Positions 46,993 through 59,406 of a stretch of DNA of 64,000 bases are shown piece after piece. Position numbers and translations under genes: made by a program. Position 1 is the first letter of the stretch; every line of letters starts with the position of its first letter. Source of the stretch: JANSYA01 sp965243385 (GTDB lineage: Bacteria; Spirochaetota; Leptospiria; Leptospirales; Leptonemataceae); assembly GCA_965243385.1 (NCBI GenBank), contig CBDEUV010000002.1, positions 2,418,001-2,482,000 of the forward strand, given 5' to 3'. Under the pieces are notes generated by a model. It saw only the letters and a program-made list of their open reading frames with translations, had not been told where the DNA came from and did not search any database.

Positions 46993-49900
46993 TCAAAACT
47001 CCGGGGGCGCGGGGGGTGCTCCGCCTTCGCCGGGTGCGCGCGACGCGAAGAGTTCCTGTGCTGCCGCTTCCAGACGCTCTTTTTCGCTGCGCTGGATGTC
47101 GCCGTATTCTTCGTTGAAGATCTCGATGTCGCGGTAGTGCTTCAAACCCGTGCCGGCCGGGATCAGGTGACCGATGATCACGTTCTCCTTCAAACCCAGC
47201 AGAGGATCTCGTTTTCCCTTAATAGCCGCGTCGGTCAGGACCTTCGTGGTTTCCTGGAAGGACGCCGCCGAGATAAAGGATTCCGTATTCAGCGAAGCGC
47301 GGGTGATCCCCAGCAGAATCTGGCGCGATTCCGCCGGCACACCGCCTTCGTTTTCAACGCGTTCGTTTTCATCGGCGAAGATGAAACGATCGACCTGCTG
47401 ATGCGCGACGAAGCTCGTATCGCCCGGATCCGACACTTCGATCTTGCGCAGCATCTGGCGTACGATGATCTCGATGTGCTTCTCGTTGATCATTACACCC
47501 TGCAGGCGATAGACTTCCTGGATCTCGTGGATCAGGAATTCATGCAGCGCCTGCAGACCCTGGATGCGCAGGATATCGTGCGGGTCGAGCGTGCCTTCGT
47601 CTAGCTGGTCGCCCGCTTTCACGAAATCGCCGGCGCGTACGCGCATGCGCTTGCCGACCGGAATGGCGACTTTGACCCGATCCTCTTCGGCCGATTCGGG
47701 CACGATGTAGATAATACGTTTTTCTTTTACGACCTCGTTGTTGTCTTCGATACGGCCTTCGATTTCCGCCAGAGTCGACGCGTCCTTCGGACGGCGCGCT
47801 TCGAAGAGCTCCTCAACCCGCGGCAGACCGCCGGTGATATCCCGGGTTTTCTCGGTCGCGGAGCTGATTTTCAGCAGGATATCCGCGGCTTCGACTTTCT
47901 GGCCTTCGGTCGCCAGCAGGATCGAACCGAGGGGCAGGTGATACTCCTGGCTGCCGATATAGAGGCGGGGCTGCAGCTTCTCGCGCTTGTATTCGGAGAT
48001 CCGCAGGGCGCCCTCTTCGTCTTTCTTGAGGTTCTTGCCTTCGGCGACGTCCTGCAGCTTCACCGTTCCCGCGGCTTCCGCCACGATCACGTCGTTGAAG
48101 GGGTCGAATCGCGCCAGGTCTTCATTCTTTTTCGTGATGGCGCCTTCTTCGGTCAGCAAGGTCGAGCCGACTTTGATCGGGATGGTCATCGTATCTTCGA
48201 GAATCATGAAAGAATTCCCGTCGATGCGCACCGTCCCCGATTGCTCCGAGGTCAACTGCTTCTCTTTGCCGTCGTAGCCGCTGGCGACGATCTCGCCGGG
48301 GACCAGCTGCTGGCCGTGCTCGACCCGCATATTGGTCATCTTGTCGACCTCTAAGTTCATACCGATGCGACTTACCACGATGGAACCGCGCGAAACGAAA
48401 ACGATTTCGCCGGCCTTGTTCGTAACCCGCTGGCCGCTGATGGTTTCAATCAGCGCTTCGTACGGGAGTTTATGAGTATTCTCTTTGACCTGAACATTGG
48501 TGGCGACCCCGCCCACGTGAAAGGTCCGCATGGTCAGCTGGGTTCCCGGCTGGCCGATCGACTGCGCGGCGATAATGCCGGCCGCTTCGCCGAGCTCGAC
48601 CATCTTCAGGCGCGCCAGGTCCATGCCGTAACACTGGCCGCAAATGCCGTGACGGGTCTTGCAGTTGAGGGGCGAACGAATCTTAACGGTTTCGATGCCG
48701 AGACTGTTGAGGCGTCCGGCCTGCTCTTTGTCGATCATCGTTCCGACCGGCATGATCTCTTCGCCGGAGACCGGATCGTTGACCGCGTCGGCGAGCACCC
48801 GTCCAAATACGCGATCGCCGAGATTGATGATCACCTTATCGCCTTCGCGAACCGCGGTCATGTGCACCCCGTCGGAAGTACCGCAGTCCTGCTCGGTGAT
48901 GATCATGTCCTGGCTGATGTCGACCAGACGGCGGGTCAGATAACCCGCGTCGGCGGTTTTCAGCGCCGTATCGGCAAGACCCTTACGGGCGCCGTGAGTC
49001 GAGATAAAGAATTCGAGAACGCCCAGACCTTCGCGGAAGTTGGAGCGAATCGCGAGTTCGATGATCTCGCCGGAAGGACGGGCCATCAGACCGCGCATAC
49101 CCGCGAGCTGACGAATCTGCTGCTTCGAACCGCGCGCTCCCGAGACCGCCATAATATAGATGGGATTGAATCCGTTCTGATCTTTTTCCAGTTCGGCGAA
49201 CATCGACTCGGTGATCGATTCGTTCGTCCGCGTCCAGACTTCGATGACTTTCTTCTGGCGTTCGTCGTTGGTGATGACGCCGGATTTGTGGGCCTTCGTG
49301 ACCTCGCCGATTTGCTTATTGGCGGCTTCGATGAATTCCTTTTTCTTCGGCGATACGCGAATATCCGAGATGGCGATCGAGGGCGCGAAACGGGTCGCGT
49401 AGCGAAAACCCAGCTCTTTCATATCGTCGAGCATCTGCACGGTCGCGCCGGAACCGAAGCGATCGTACACGTCAGCGATGATCTTGTTCATCTCTTTTTC
49501 GGTGATGCCATGGTTCACGAAGGTATAACCTTCGGGCATGATGTTGTTAAACAGCATGCGGCCCGGAGTGGTCTGGATCAGCTTGCCCTGGCGCAGTACG
49601 GAGACCTTCGAACGCAGACCGACCGCGTTCACGTCGACCGCGTACTGGATTTCGTCCGTATCGCCGAAGGATTTGCCTTCGCCGACGCCGTCTTCCATAT
49701 GCGAAGTCAGCATATAGATCCCGAGGACCATATCCTGGGTCGGGCCGACGATCGGCGAACCGTTCGCCGGGTTCAGCAAGTTGTGCGGAGAAAGCATCAA
49801 CATCCACGCTTCCAGCTGCGCCTTCGGCGAAAGGGGAACGTGAATAGCCATCTGGTCGCCGTCGAAGTCGGCATTAAAAGCGTGGCAGACCAGCGGATGC

Positions 49901-51219
49901 AGCTTGATCGCCTTGCCTTCGACCAGGGTCGGCAAAAAGGCCTGGATGCCCAGACGGTGCAGGGTCGGCGCCCGGTTCAGCATGACCGGATGTTCTTTGA
50001 TAACTTCGTCGAGCGCTTCGAAGACTTCTTTTTCTTCGGCTTCGACCTTCTTTTTCGCGGATTTGATATTCGGCGCGAGTTCCAGATCGACCAGGCGCTT
50101 CATGATAAAAGGCTTGAACAGCTCGAGAGCCATCTTCTTGGGCAGGCCCATTTGATGCAGCTTGAGCTCGGGGCCGATAACGATGACCGAACGACCGGAG
50201 TAGTCGACCCGTTTTCCGAGCAGGTTCTGACGGAAACGACCGGTCTTACCTTTGAGCATATCCGACAAAGACTTCAGCGGACGGTTGCCCTTGCCTTTCA
50301 CGGAACGCTTGCGACGACTGTTGTCGAAGAGCGCGTCGACCGCCTCTTGAAGCATACGCTTTTCGTTGCGCACGATAATTTCGGGCGCTTTGAGCGCGAG
50401 CAAACGCTTCAGGCGGTTGTTGCGGTTGATGCAACGACGATAGAGGTCGTTGAGATCGGAAGTAGCGAAACGACCGCCCTCCAGCTGAACCATCGGGCGC
50501 AGTTCCGGCGGAATGACGGGAATGACGTCGAGCATCATCCAGTCGGGACGGTTGCCCGATTCTTTCAGGGCTTCCAGAACTTCCAGACGTTTCAGAATGC
50601 GGCGATCCGAGATCTTGACTTTTTCCTGAATCTTCAGGCGAATCGCGCGGCTTTCGGCGTCGATGTCGATGCGGCCCAGCAGTTCTTTAACCGCGTCACC
50701 GCCGATCATCGCCACAAACTTGTCGCCGTATTCATCTAAGAATTCGTGATACTCGTCTTCGTCGATCAGCTCGCCATGCTCGCGACCGGACTCGGCCGGG
50801 TCGATGATCACGTACTTTTCGAAATACAGAATGCTTTTGAGCTGGTTGATCGTCAGGTTGAGCAGCAGACCCATGCGGCTCGGAACGCTGCGATAGTACC
50901 AGATATGCGCTACGGGTGAAGCAAGCTCTACGTGGCCCATGCGTTCGCGGCGGACTTTCGAGTGAGTCACTTCGACGCCGCAGCGATCGCAGATCACACC
51001 CTTATAGCGGATCGATTTGAATTTACCGCAGTAGCATTCCCAGTCTTTGGTCGTGCCGAAGATGCGTTCGCAGAACAGACCGTCGCGCTCCGGGCGCAGA
51101 GTCCGGTAGTTGATGGTTTCCGGTTTCTTGACTTCGCCGTAGGACCACTCGCGAATGCGATCCGGGGACGCCAGCTGAATGCCAATTGCTTCAAAGTCGG
51201 TATAGATTTTGTTCGCCAT
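46993..51219 (-). CDS. rpoC: RNA polymerase beta' subunit
   Basis: 1408 residues. The N-terminal zinc site is CYCGKFKSIRYKGVICDRCG, the active-site magnesium triad is NADFDGDQMAIH, and the second zinc site is CGTSDGVHM...CKTRHGICGQCYG. The bridge helix and trigger loop are present (GEAAGIIAAQSIGQPGTQ; MRTFHVGG). The last ~35 residues are an acidic then Ala/Gly/Pro-rich tail. It follows rpoB by 65 bases and is followed by a strong double hairpin. Confidence 0.99.
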   Translation of the reverse strand: MANKIYTDFEAIGIQLASPDRIREWSYGEVKKPETINYRTLRPERDGLFCERIFGTTKDWECYCGKFKSIRYKGVICDRCGVEVTHSKVRRERMGHVELASPVAHIWYYRSVPSRMGLLLNLTINQLKSILYFEKYVIIDPAESGREHGELIDEDEYHEFLDEYGDKFVAMIGGDAVKELLGRIDIDAESRAIRLKIQEKVKISDRRILKRLEVLEALKESGNRPDWMMLDVIPVIPPELRPMVQLEGGRFATSDLNDLYRRCINRNNRLKRLLALKAPEIIVRNEKRMLQEAVDALFDNSRRKRSVKGKGNRPLKSLSDMLKGKTGRFRQNLLGKRVDYSGRSVIVIGPELKLHQMGLPKKMALELFKPFIMKRLVDLELAPNIKSAKKKVEAEEKEVFEALDEVIKEHPVMLNRAPTLHRLGIQAFLPTLVEGKAIKLHPLVCHAFNADFDGDQMAIHVPLSPKAQLEAWMLMLSPHNLLNPANGSPIVGPTQDMVLGIYMLTSHMEDGVGEGKSFGDTDEIQYAVDVNAVGLRSKVSVLRQGKLIQTTPGRMLFNNIMPEGYTFVNHGITEKEMNKIIADVYDRFGSGATVQMLDDMKELGFRYATRFAPSIAISDIRVSPKKKEFIEAANKQIGEVTKAHKSGVITNDERQKKVIEVWTRTNESITESMFAELEKDQNGFNPIYIMAVSGARGSKQQIRQLAGMRGLMARPSGEIIELAIRSNFREGLGVLEFFISTHGARKGLADTALKTADAGYLTRRLVDISQDMIITEQDCGTSDGVHMTAVREGDKVIINLGDRVFGRVLADAVNDPVSGEEIMPVGTMIDKEQAGRLNSLGIETVKIRSPLNCKTRHGICGQCYGMDLARLKMVELGEAAGIIAAQSIGQPGTQLTMRTFHVGGVATNVQVKENTHKLPYEALIETISGQRVTNKAGEIVFVSRGSIVVSRIGMNLEVDKMTNMRVEHGQQLVPGEIVASGYDGKEKQLTSEQSGTVRIDGNSFMILEDTMTIPIKVGSTLLTEEGAITKKNEDLARFDPFNDVIVAEAAGTVKLQDVAEGKNLKKDEEGALRISEYKREKLQPRLYIGSQEYHLPLGSILLATEGQKVEAADILLKISSATEKTRDITGGLPRVEELFEARRPKDASTLAEIEGRIEDNNEVVKEKRIIYIVPESAEEDRVKVAIPVGKRMRVRAGDFVKAGDQLDEGTLDPHDILRIQGLQALHEFLIHEIQEVYRLQGVMINEKHIEIIVRQMLRKIEVSDPGDTSFVAHQQVDRFIFADENERVENEGGVPAESRQILLGITRASLNTESFISAASFQETTKVLTDAAIKGKRDPLLGLKENVIIGHLIPAGTGLKHYRDIEIFNEEYGDIQRSEKERLEAAAQELFASRAPGEGGAPPAPPEF

Positions 51220-51284
51220 GCTTTGCCGTTCCTCTAGTATTCTCGGGACTCTTGATCAGATAATGCGTTGTTTTAACGAGCGTA

Positions 51285-54989
<3,705 letters not shown>

Positions 54990-55423
54990 AGCGCGAGATC
55001 TCCGAAAACAACAACCTGAAAAACTATAGAAAAAACAGCGGAGCGCGGTTCATTCCGCGATTTCCGCAGACCGATAGTGAGCGACACGGTGGATCCGGAG
55101 ATCCGTCTTGCATCTCGCCAGTCGCGCGTTCATACGCAGTCCCACGGCGCGAGACCGGCAAGTGTGGTCGACTCCCTGCCCGCCGGCGCGGCGTCACGGA
55201 CTTCGAATATCGTTATTCACGCCGGTGCCCTTCAAGCGAGCCGCCCGGAATCGAAGCCACGTTTTCGGCCGAACCATTCGACCTGCCGCGCAAATTAAAA
55301 CCAGAGCACAAAACGTATTATCTCCCGGCATCGCCGCGCCCCTTCCGGGACCCGACGTCAGGGAGATAATACGTCACGGTCGACTCCTATAAAGAGCCGA
55401 CCCGAAAATTTTCTTCGCCGAAA
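54990..55423. other. 434-base rplL-rpoB intergenic region
   Basis: No gene is supported; frames here are short and Arg-rich. The main feature is the 14-bp inverted repeat at 55313-55374, placed soon after the rplL stop. In E. coli the same junction contains an attenuator and an RNase III site that set the ratio of L7/L12 to polymerase, and this repeat is positioned to do the same job here. No clear rpoB promoter is recognised. Confidence 0.7.
55313..55374 (-). terminator. Candidate attenuator hairpin between rplL and rpoB
   Basis: ACGTATTATCTCCC (55313-55326) and GGGAGATAATACGT (55361-55374) are perfectly complementary over 14 bases; the 34-base loop is GC-rich and contains its own short pairing. 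On the minus strand the stem is followed by TTTTGTGCTCTGGTTTTAATT, a partial T-tract. It lies about 50 bases beyond the rplL stop. Confidence 0.75.
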
Positions 55424-55813
55424 TCAAGCGGGCGTCAGTTCGACCTGCGCGCCGGCAGCTTCCAGCTTGCCTTTGAGTTCGTCGGCAGCGGCCTTTTCGA
55501 GGCCTTCTTTTACAGCCTGGCCGCCTTTCTCTACCATGTCTTTCGCCTCTTTCAGGCCCAGACCGGTAGCTTCGCGAACCGCTTTGATGACGTCGATTTT
55601 CTTCTCGCCGAAGCTCTTCAGAACGACGTTGAAGGTTTTGTCGTCGTCTCCGCCAGCGTCGCCGCCGCCGCCACCGGCAACCGCACCAGCGACAGCCACA
55701 GGCGCCGCAGTGGAGATACCGAATTTATCTTCCATTTTCTTAACGAGATCAGCAGCTTCGGTCAGCGTGAGTCCGCCGATTTGATCAAGTAGATTGTCCA
55801 GATCCACAGCCAT
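55424..55813 (-). CDS. rplL: 50S ribosomal protein L7/L12
   Basis: 129 residues. The N-terminal dimer domain (LDNLLDQIGGLTLTEAADLVKKMEDKFG), a Gly/Ala/Asp hinge (AGGGGGDAGGDDDK) and the C-terminal factor-binding domain (FNVVLKSFGEKKIDVIKAVREATGLGLKEAKDMVE) are all present. It forms the stalk that recruits GTPase factors. It is followed by the candidate attenuator. Confidence 0.99.
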   Translation of the reverse strand: MAVDLDNLLDQIGGLTLTEAADLVKKMEDKFGISTAAPVAVAGAVAGGGGGDAGGDDDKTFNVVLKSFGEKKIDVIKAVREATGLGLKEAKDMVEKGGQAVKEGLEKAAADELKGKLEAAGAQVELTPA

Positions 55814-55925
55814 TTAGTTATACTCCCTGTATCTTTCCCGACAGTAGTCGTTAATAAAAGTTCGTTGCGGTTCCACCCACGCTCGCGCGCGGACAGTTCC
55901 TGTTATCATTCTACAACTTCGATGC

Positions 55926-56456
55926 TCAGCCGTTCTTTTCGCCGACGGCCTTGATGCCCCGCGCCAGACCCGACAGAATCTGATTGATTCCCGTGGCGAT
56001 TTTCGTGGCCGGCGTATTCAGGCCGCGACCGATGATGGCCAGCAGCTCTTCGCGACTCGGCAGATTCGCAATCGCCTCGACGTCCTGCTTCTTCAGGAAT
56101 TCGCCGTCCATGAAGCCGGACTTGATTTCGACTTTGTCCTGCTTCTTGGCGTAGTCTACCAGCAGCTTCGAGATCACCGGGTAGTCTTCGTCGACGAAAG
56201 CGACCGCGACCGGCCCCTTCAGAACGTCGGCCATCTTTTCGCTCAGTTCCGCGTAGGCTTCGTTGTCGTTCAGAGCCCGCTGAAAGAGGCGATTCTTGAC
56301 GACGCGGAAGCGAGCGCCTTTGGCGCGCACCTGGCCGCGCAGATCGCCGATCTCGTCGACGGTCAGACCGCTGTAGGTCGTCACGACAAAATTCGCACGC
56401 TCGTCGAGCATGCTTTTAATTTCTGATAATTGCTTTACTTTAGAAGGCGCGGGCAC
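55926..56456 (-). CDS. rplJ: 50S ribosomal protein L10
   Basis: 176 residues. KVKQLSEIKSMLDERANFVVTTYSGLTVDEIGDLRGQVRAKGARFRVVKNRL is diagnostic. It is the stalk base that binds L7/L12. In E. coli the L10-L12 complex represses this mRNA at a leader site; the 123-base rplA-rplJ gap is the likely place for one, but I cannot fold it reliably. Confidence 0.97.
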   Translation of the reverse strand: MPAPSKVKQLSEIKSMLDERANFVVTTYSGLTVDEIGDLRGQVRAKGARFRVVKNRLFQRALNDNEAYAELSEKMADVLKGPVAVAFVDEDYPVISKLLVDYAKKQDKVEIKSGFMDGEFLKKQDVEAIANLPSREELLAIIGRGLNTPATKIATGINQILSGLARGIKAVGEKNG

Positions 56457-56579
56457 TGTACCAACTCCCCGATACGATTCGGTTATCTATTCAGTTCTGA
56501 TTACTAATTCGTGATTTCGCTTCGCCGCCGCAACGGCGCAGCCTCTCAATTTTCTCTGACTTGACTTCGCTTTATCCAC

Positions 56580-57263
56580 TCAGACGAGAGCGCGCATATT
56601 GATCTTTACGCCCGGCCCCATGGTCGGAGCGATATAATACGATTTTACGAATTCGCCCTTCGCATCGGCGGGTTTGTCCCGCATAATGGATTGATAGAAG
56701 GACCGCAGATTGTCTTCGATCTTCTGCGGCTCGAACGAAACCTTGCCGATCCGCACGTGAACGACGCTGGTCTTGTCGGGACGGTATTCCATTTGACCGG
56801 CTTTCAGATTCTTGATGGCCGTCGTAATATCCGTGGTCACCGTGCCGGCCTTCGGCTTGGGCATCAGACCCTTACGACCGAGGACGGGACCCAGACGACC
56901 GACGTCTTTCATCATATCCGGGGTGGCCACACACGCATCGAAATCGGTCCAGTTTTCTTTCTGGATCTTTTCGACCAGCTCGGCGCCGCCCACGAAATCC
57001 GCGCCGGCTTCTTTGGCTTCGGCGTGACGGTCTTCTTTGGCGAATACCAGAACGCGGACTTCTTTGCCGGTGCCGTGAGGCAGACTGACGATGCCGCGAA
57101 CGTTCTGCATGGATTTATAAGAGATCTTGGCGTGAGCTTCGACGGCTCCGTCGAATTTCGAGTAGCTCAGCTCTTTCATCAGAGCCGCGGCTTCAGCCGG
57201 GCTGTACGCTTTCTCAGGATCGACCTTTTCGGCCACCTGGCGATACTTCTTGCCGTGCTTCAT
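56580..57263 (-). CDS. rplA: 50S ribosomal protein L1
   Basis: 227 residues. KKYRQVAEKVDPEKAYSPAEAAALMKEL, the GTGKEVRVLVFAKED core and the C-terminal VKSYYIAPTMGPGVKI are diagnostic. It is the mobile L1 stalk that helps release E-site tRNA. The start overlaps the rplK stop by four bases, as is usual for this pair. Confidence 0.98.
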   Translation of the reverse strand: MKHGKKYRQVAEKVDPEKAYSPAEAAALMKELSYSKFDGAVEAHAKISYKSMQNVRGIVSLPHGTGKEVRVLVFAKEDRHAEAKEAGADFVGGAELVEKIQKENWTDFDACVATPDMMKDVGRLGPVLGRKGLMPKPKAGTVTTDITTAIKNLKAGQMEYRPDKTSVVHVRIGKVSFEPQKIEDNLRSFYQSIMRDKPADAKGEFVKSYYIAPTMGPGVKINMRALV

Positions 57264-57688
57264 CCTTCCACCTCGACGCCCATCGAACGACAGGTTCCGG
57301 CGAGAATCTTCACCGCGGCGTCCATATCATAGCTGTTTAAGTCTTCTTTTTTGATCTCGGCGATGCTTTCCAGCTGCTTGCGCGTGATCTTGCCCACGTA
57401 GTTTTTATTGGGAACGGACGATCCGCCTTTGATGCCGAGCTCCTTGAGAATCAGAAGCGGCGCGGGCGGAGACTTCGTAATAAATGTAAAACTGCGATCG
57501 CTGTAAACCGTGATCACGACCGGCAGTTTGATGCCGATTTGACCTTTGGTCTTTTCGTTGAATTGCTTGCAGAACTCCATGATATTCAGTCCGTGCTGAC
57601 CAAGCGCGGGACCGACCGGCGGTGCGGGGTTTGCTTTGCCCGCTTCCACCTGAAGTTTAATCTGCGTTACTACCTTTTTCTGAGCCAT
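57260..57688 (-). CDS. rplK: 50S ribosomal protein L11
   Basis: 142 residues. LQVEAGKANPAPPVGPALGQHGLNIMEFCKQFNEKTK and the C-terminal thiostrepton-binding-domain GTCRSMGVEVEG are diagnostic. It is the GTPase-centre protein. It is separated from nusG by a 542-base repeat-bearing gap, whereas the two genes are normally adjacent. Confidence 0.98.
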   Translation of the reverse strand: MAQKKVVTQIKLQVEAGKANPAPPVGPALGQHGLNIMEFCKQFNEKTKGQIGIKLPVVITVYSDRSFTFITKSPPAPLLILKELGIKGGSSVPNKNYVGKITRKQLESIAEIKKEDLNSYDMDAAVKILAGTCRSMGVEVEG

Positions 57689-58230
57689 AAAACTGAGCTT
57701 TTCCGGTGTCTGTTTCTATCTTTGCGCTTGAGGATCCCGGCGAAAACCACCGCCTCAAATCCTGCGACACCGCTCCCTGCGCCCCGTGCCGGCCCAAATA
57801 TTCGGCCTTACAAAAGGGGATTAGAGGCATGTCTTAAAAAGCGGGCGTATTGGGAACTATTTTTCGATTCTCAAGGTCAGAATCGCAGTTTTTTTTCATT
57901 TGCCGCCGAAATTTTTCCCGAATTTTTTTCAGCTGGCCCAAATCCTGGGAGAGGCCACGGATTCGCGCCCCGATTTGTAAGCCACAGAGCTTCCGCCGGA
58001 TGAAAAGGCCACGGATTTCACGGATGGGTTACTGAACCGTCAGAGGGCCGCCGACCAATGCACGTTTTCAGGCATCGCCGCCAGTCACCAACTCAGCAAT
58101 ATACTCGAATTCGAGATCCCACTCAAACCAAAGGGAAAATCCGTGCAATCAGTGCCATCCGTGGCAACTCCCTGAGTTGCCTCACCATAATCTACCCAAC
58201 ATTGGAGGCAACTCCGCGAGTCGCCTCACC
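57689..58230. other. 542-base nusG-rplK intergenic region
   Basis: No gene is supported. It contains, from the nusG side, the duplicated nusG 3' ends with hairpins (58163-58251), the second CACGGAT-type element (58008-58165), a further GGCCACGGAT at 57953-57962, an AT-rich stretch with long T runs (about 57868-57930) and a featureless part next to rplK. The T-rich part could hold a promoter for rplK, but no clear -35/-10 pair is visible. Confidence 0.75.
58008..58165. repeat. CACGGAT-type inverted-repeat element, copy 2
   Basis: Left arm GCCACGGATTTCACGGATG (58008-58026); right arm 58139-58165, whose reverse complement is GCCACGGATGGCACTGATTG then CACGGAT. The left arm lacks the central nine bases present in the right arm and in copy 1. 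The ~110 bases between the arms are unlike those of copy 1, so only the arms are conserved. The arms match copy 1 at 46761-46890. Confidence 0.75.
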
Positions 58231-58251
58231 TTATCCTACGTTAGAGGCGAC
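58163..58251 (-). repeat. Tandem duplication of the nusG 3' end with overlapping hairpins
   Basis: On the minus strand the end of nusG (V-A-S-N-V-G-stop) is followed by a second diverged copy encoding the same V-A-S-N-V-G-stop. Each copy forms a perfect 8-bp hairpin around its stop: GTCGCCTC (58220-58227 complement side) with GAGGCGAC (58244-58251), and GTTGCCTC (58176-58183) with GAGGCAAC (58205-58212). The stems differ by a compensated C-G to T-A pair. Alternative stems GGCAACTC/GAGTTGCC (58163-58181) overlap these. Confidence 0.75.
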
Positions 58252-58773
58252 CTGCAGATAATCCAGCTCGACCGGGGTCGCCTGACCGAAGATCTCGACT
58301 TTGACCCGCAGCTTGCCTTTGTCCGGCAGAATCTCGTCCACCACGCCGGTGAAATTCGCGAAGGGACCGTCTACGATCTTCACGCGTTCGCCGACCTGGA
58401 ACAGAATATGGGTCGCCGCTTCCGGTTCACCGTCGTCCACGGGGGATTCACCCTGCAGCAGGTTCCGCACTTCGTCCTCGGAAAGCGGTTCGGGTTCCGG
58501 AGAACCGACGAAACCCGCCACCGACGGCAGCCGCGCGATCATATACTGCAGCTCGTCGTCCATCGCCATTTCGGCCATGATGTAACCGGGCATGAACTTC
58601 TTCTCGACGACGCGCTTCTTGCCGTTTTTCATTTCGGCGACTTTGATCGTCGGAATATTCACCTGGCCGATCCGGCCTTCCAGGCCGCGATTCTGAATCA
58701 TCTTTTCGATGTTCGTTTTGACCTTATTTTCGTGTCCGGAGTAGGTCCGAATCACGTACCACTTAAGAGCCAT
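58231..58773 (-). CDS. nusG: Transcription termination/antitermination protein NusG
   Basis: 180 residues from the ATG at 58773; a TTG at 58791 in frame would add six. The NGN domain starts ALKWYVIRTYSGHENKVK and contains PGYIMAEMAMDDELQYMI; the KOW domain is GERVKIVDGPFANFTGVVDEI; the end is VELDYLQVASNV. It couples RNA polymerase to Rho or the ribosome (via S10). The final codons and stop are duplicated immediately downstream. It lies 20 bases after secE. Confidence 0.98.
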   Translation of the reverse strand: MALKWYVIRTYSGHENKVKTNIEKMIQNRGLEGRIGQVNIPTIKVAEMKNGKKRVVEKKFMPGYIMAEMAMDDELQYMIARLPSVAGFVGSPEPEPLSEDEVRNLLQGESPVDDGEPEAATHILFQVGERVKIVDGPFANFTGVVDEILPDKGKLRVKVEIFGQATPVELDYLQVASNVG

Positions 58774-58793
58774 ACTCAGCTTCGCCCCCAACT

Positions 58794-58994
58794 TCAGGAT
58801 CCGCCGCGGGCACCGGTTCCGAGCTCAATGAGAGTATCAAAGAGGCCTTCAAAGGTGTTATCCACAAGAAATAAAAACATAGAGATGATCGCCGTCGCAG
58901 CCAGAACGACGATGGTGGAGTTCAGAACTTCCTCGCGGCTGGGCCAGACGACCTTTTTCAGCTCTTCGCGACTTTCTTTTAAAAATTTCAGCAT
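58794..58994 (-). CDS. secE: Protein translocase subunit SecE
   Basis: 66 residues, the short single-span form: FLKESREELKKVVWPSREEVLNSTIVVLAATAIISMFLFLVD. The VVWPSREEV amphipathic helix and the following transmembrane span are diagnostic. It clamps SecY. It follows tRNA-Trp, as in many bacteria, but no rpmG (L33) gene is present between them. Confidence 0.98.
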   Translation of the reverse strand: MLKFLKESREELKKVVWPSREEVLNSTIVVLAATAIISMFLFLVDNTFEGLFDTLIELGTGARGGS

Positions 58995-59052
58995 AACCCT
59001 GCCATTACCTGATGATGCCCGCGTGCGCGCCCGTCGAGAATGCGCAGCGAAG

Positions 59053-59124
59053 CAGGCCGGGAGAGAATCGAACTCTCATCAAGGGTTTTGGAGACCCCTA
59101 TACTAACCATTATACTACCGGCCT
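59053..59124 (-). tRNA. tRNA-Trp (anticodon CCA)
   Basis: 72 nt on the minus strand. The acceptor stem AGGCCGG/CCGGCCT is perfect and position 73 is G. The anticodon stem GGGGT/ACCCT (one G-U) carries loop CTCCAAA with anticodon CCA, and the T arm GAGAGTTCGATTCTCTC is standard. CCA is not encoded. Immediately upstream of secE. Confidence 0.97.
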
Positions 59125-59245
59125 TTCTGTTTCTTTGCTTCGGTCCGCCGCCCGGTGATCCGGGAACTCCGGAACGTTGCGAGCGCATGCGCCCTGACGT
59201 TCCGGCGTCCCGTTCGCTGTATCTCCAGGGAACGAAACGGACCTG

Positions 59246-59318
59246 AGCCCTCTACCAGGCTTGAACTGGTGACCTCATCCTTACCATGGATGCGCTCTAC
59301 CAACTGAGCTAAGAGGGC
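59246..59318 (-). tRNA. tRNA-Thr (anticodon GGT)
   Basis: 73 nt on the minus strand. The acceptor stem GCCCTCT/AGAGGGC is perfect, with T73. The anticodon stem CATCC/GGATG encloses loop ATGGTAA, anticodon GGT; the D arm AGCTCAGTTGGTAGAGC and T arm CCAGTTCAAGCCTGG are normal. CCA is not encoded. It is the first gene of the tRNA-secE-nusG run. An imperfect CGGGGGCATGCTCCCG palindrome lies about 70 bases upstream. Confidence 0.97.
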
Positions 59319-59406
59319 GTTGGCTCGATCAGAATATTTCGAACATCCGGTACACGGAGTCCGAAATCCGGCGAGTTTGACTGTTGTTTCGGGAGCATGC
59401 CCCCGG

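Noticed and set aside
55077..55392. Small ORFs in the rplL-rpoB gap
   Set aside because: They run through the inverted repeat, are Arg/Ser-rich and have no ribosome-binding site.
59125..59245. rpmG (L33) between the tRNA genes and secE
   Set aside because: The gap of 121 bases is too short and neither strand encodes a CxxC-type L33 sequence.
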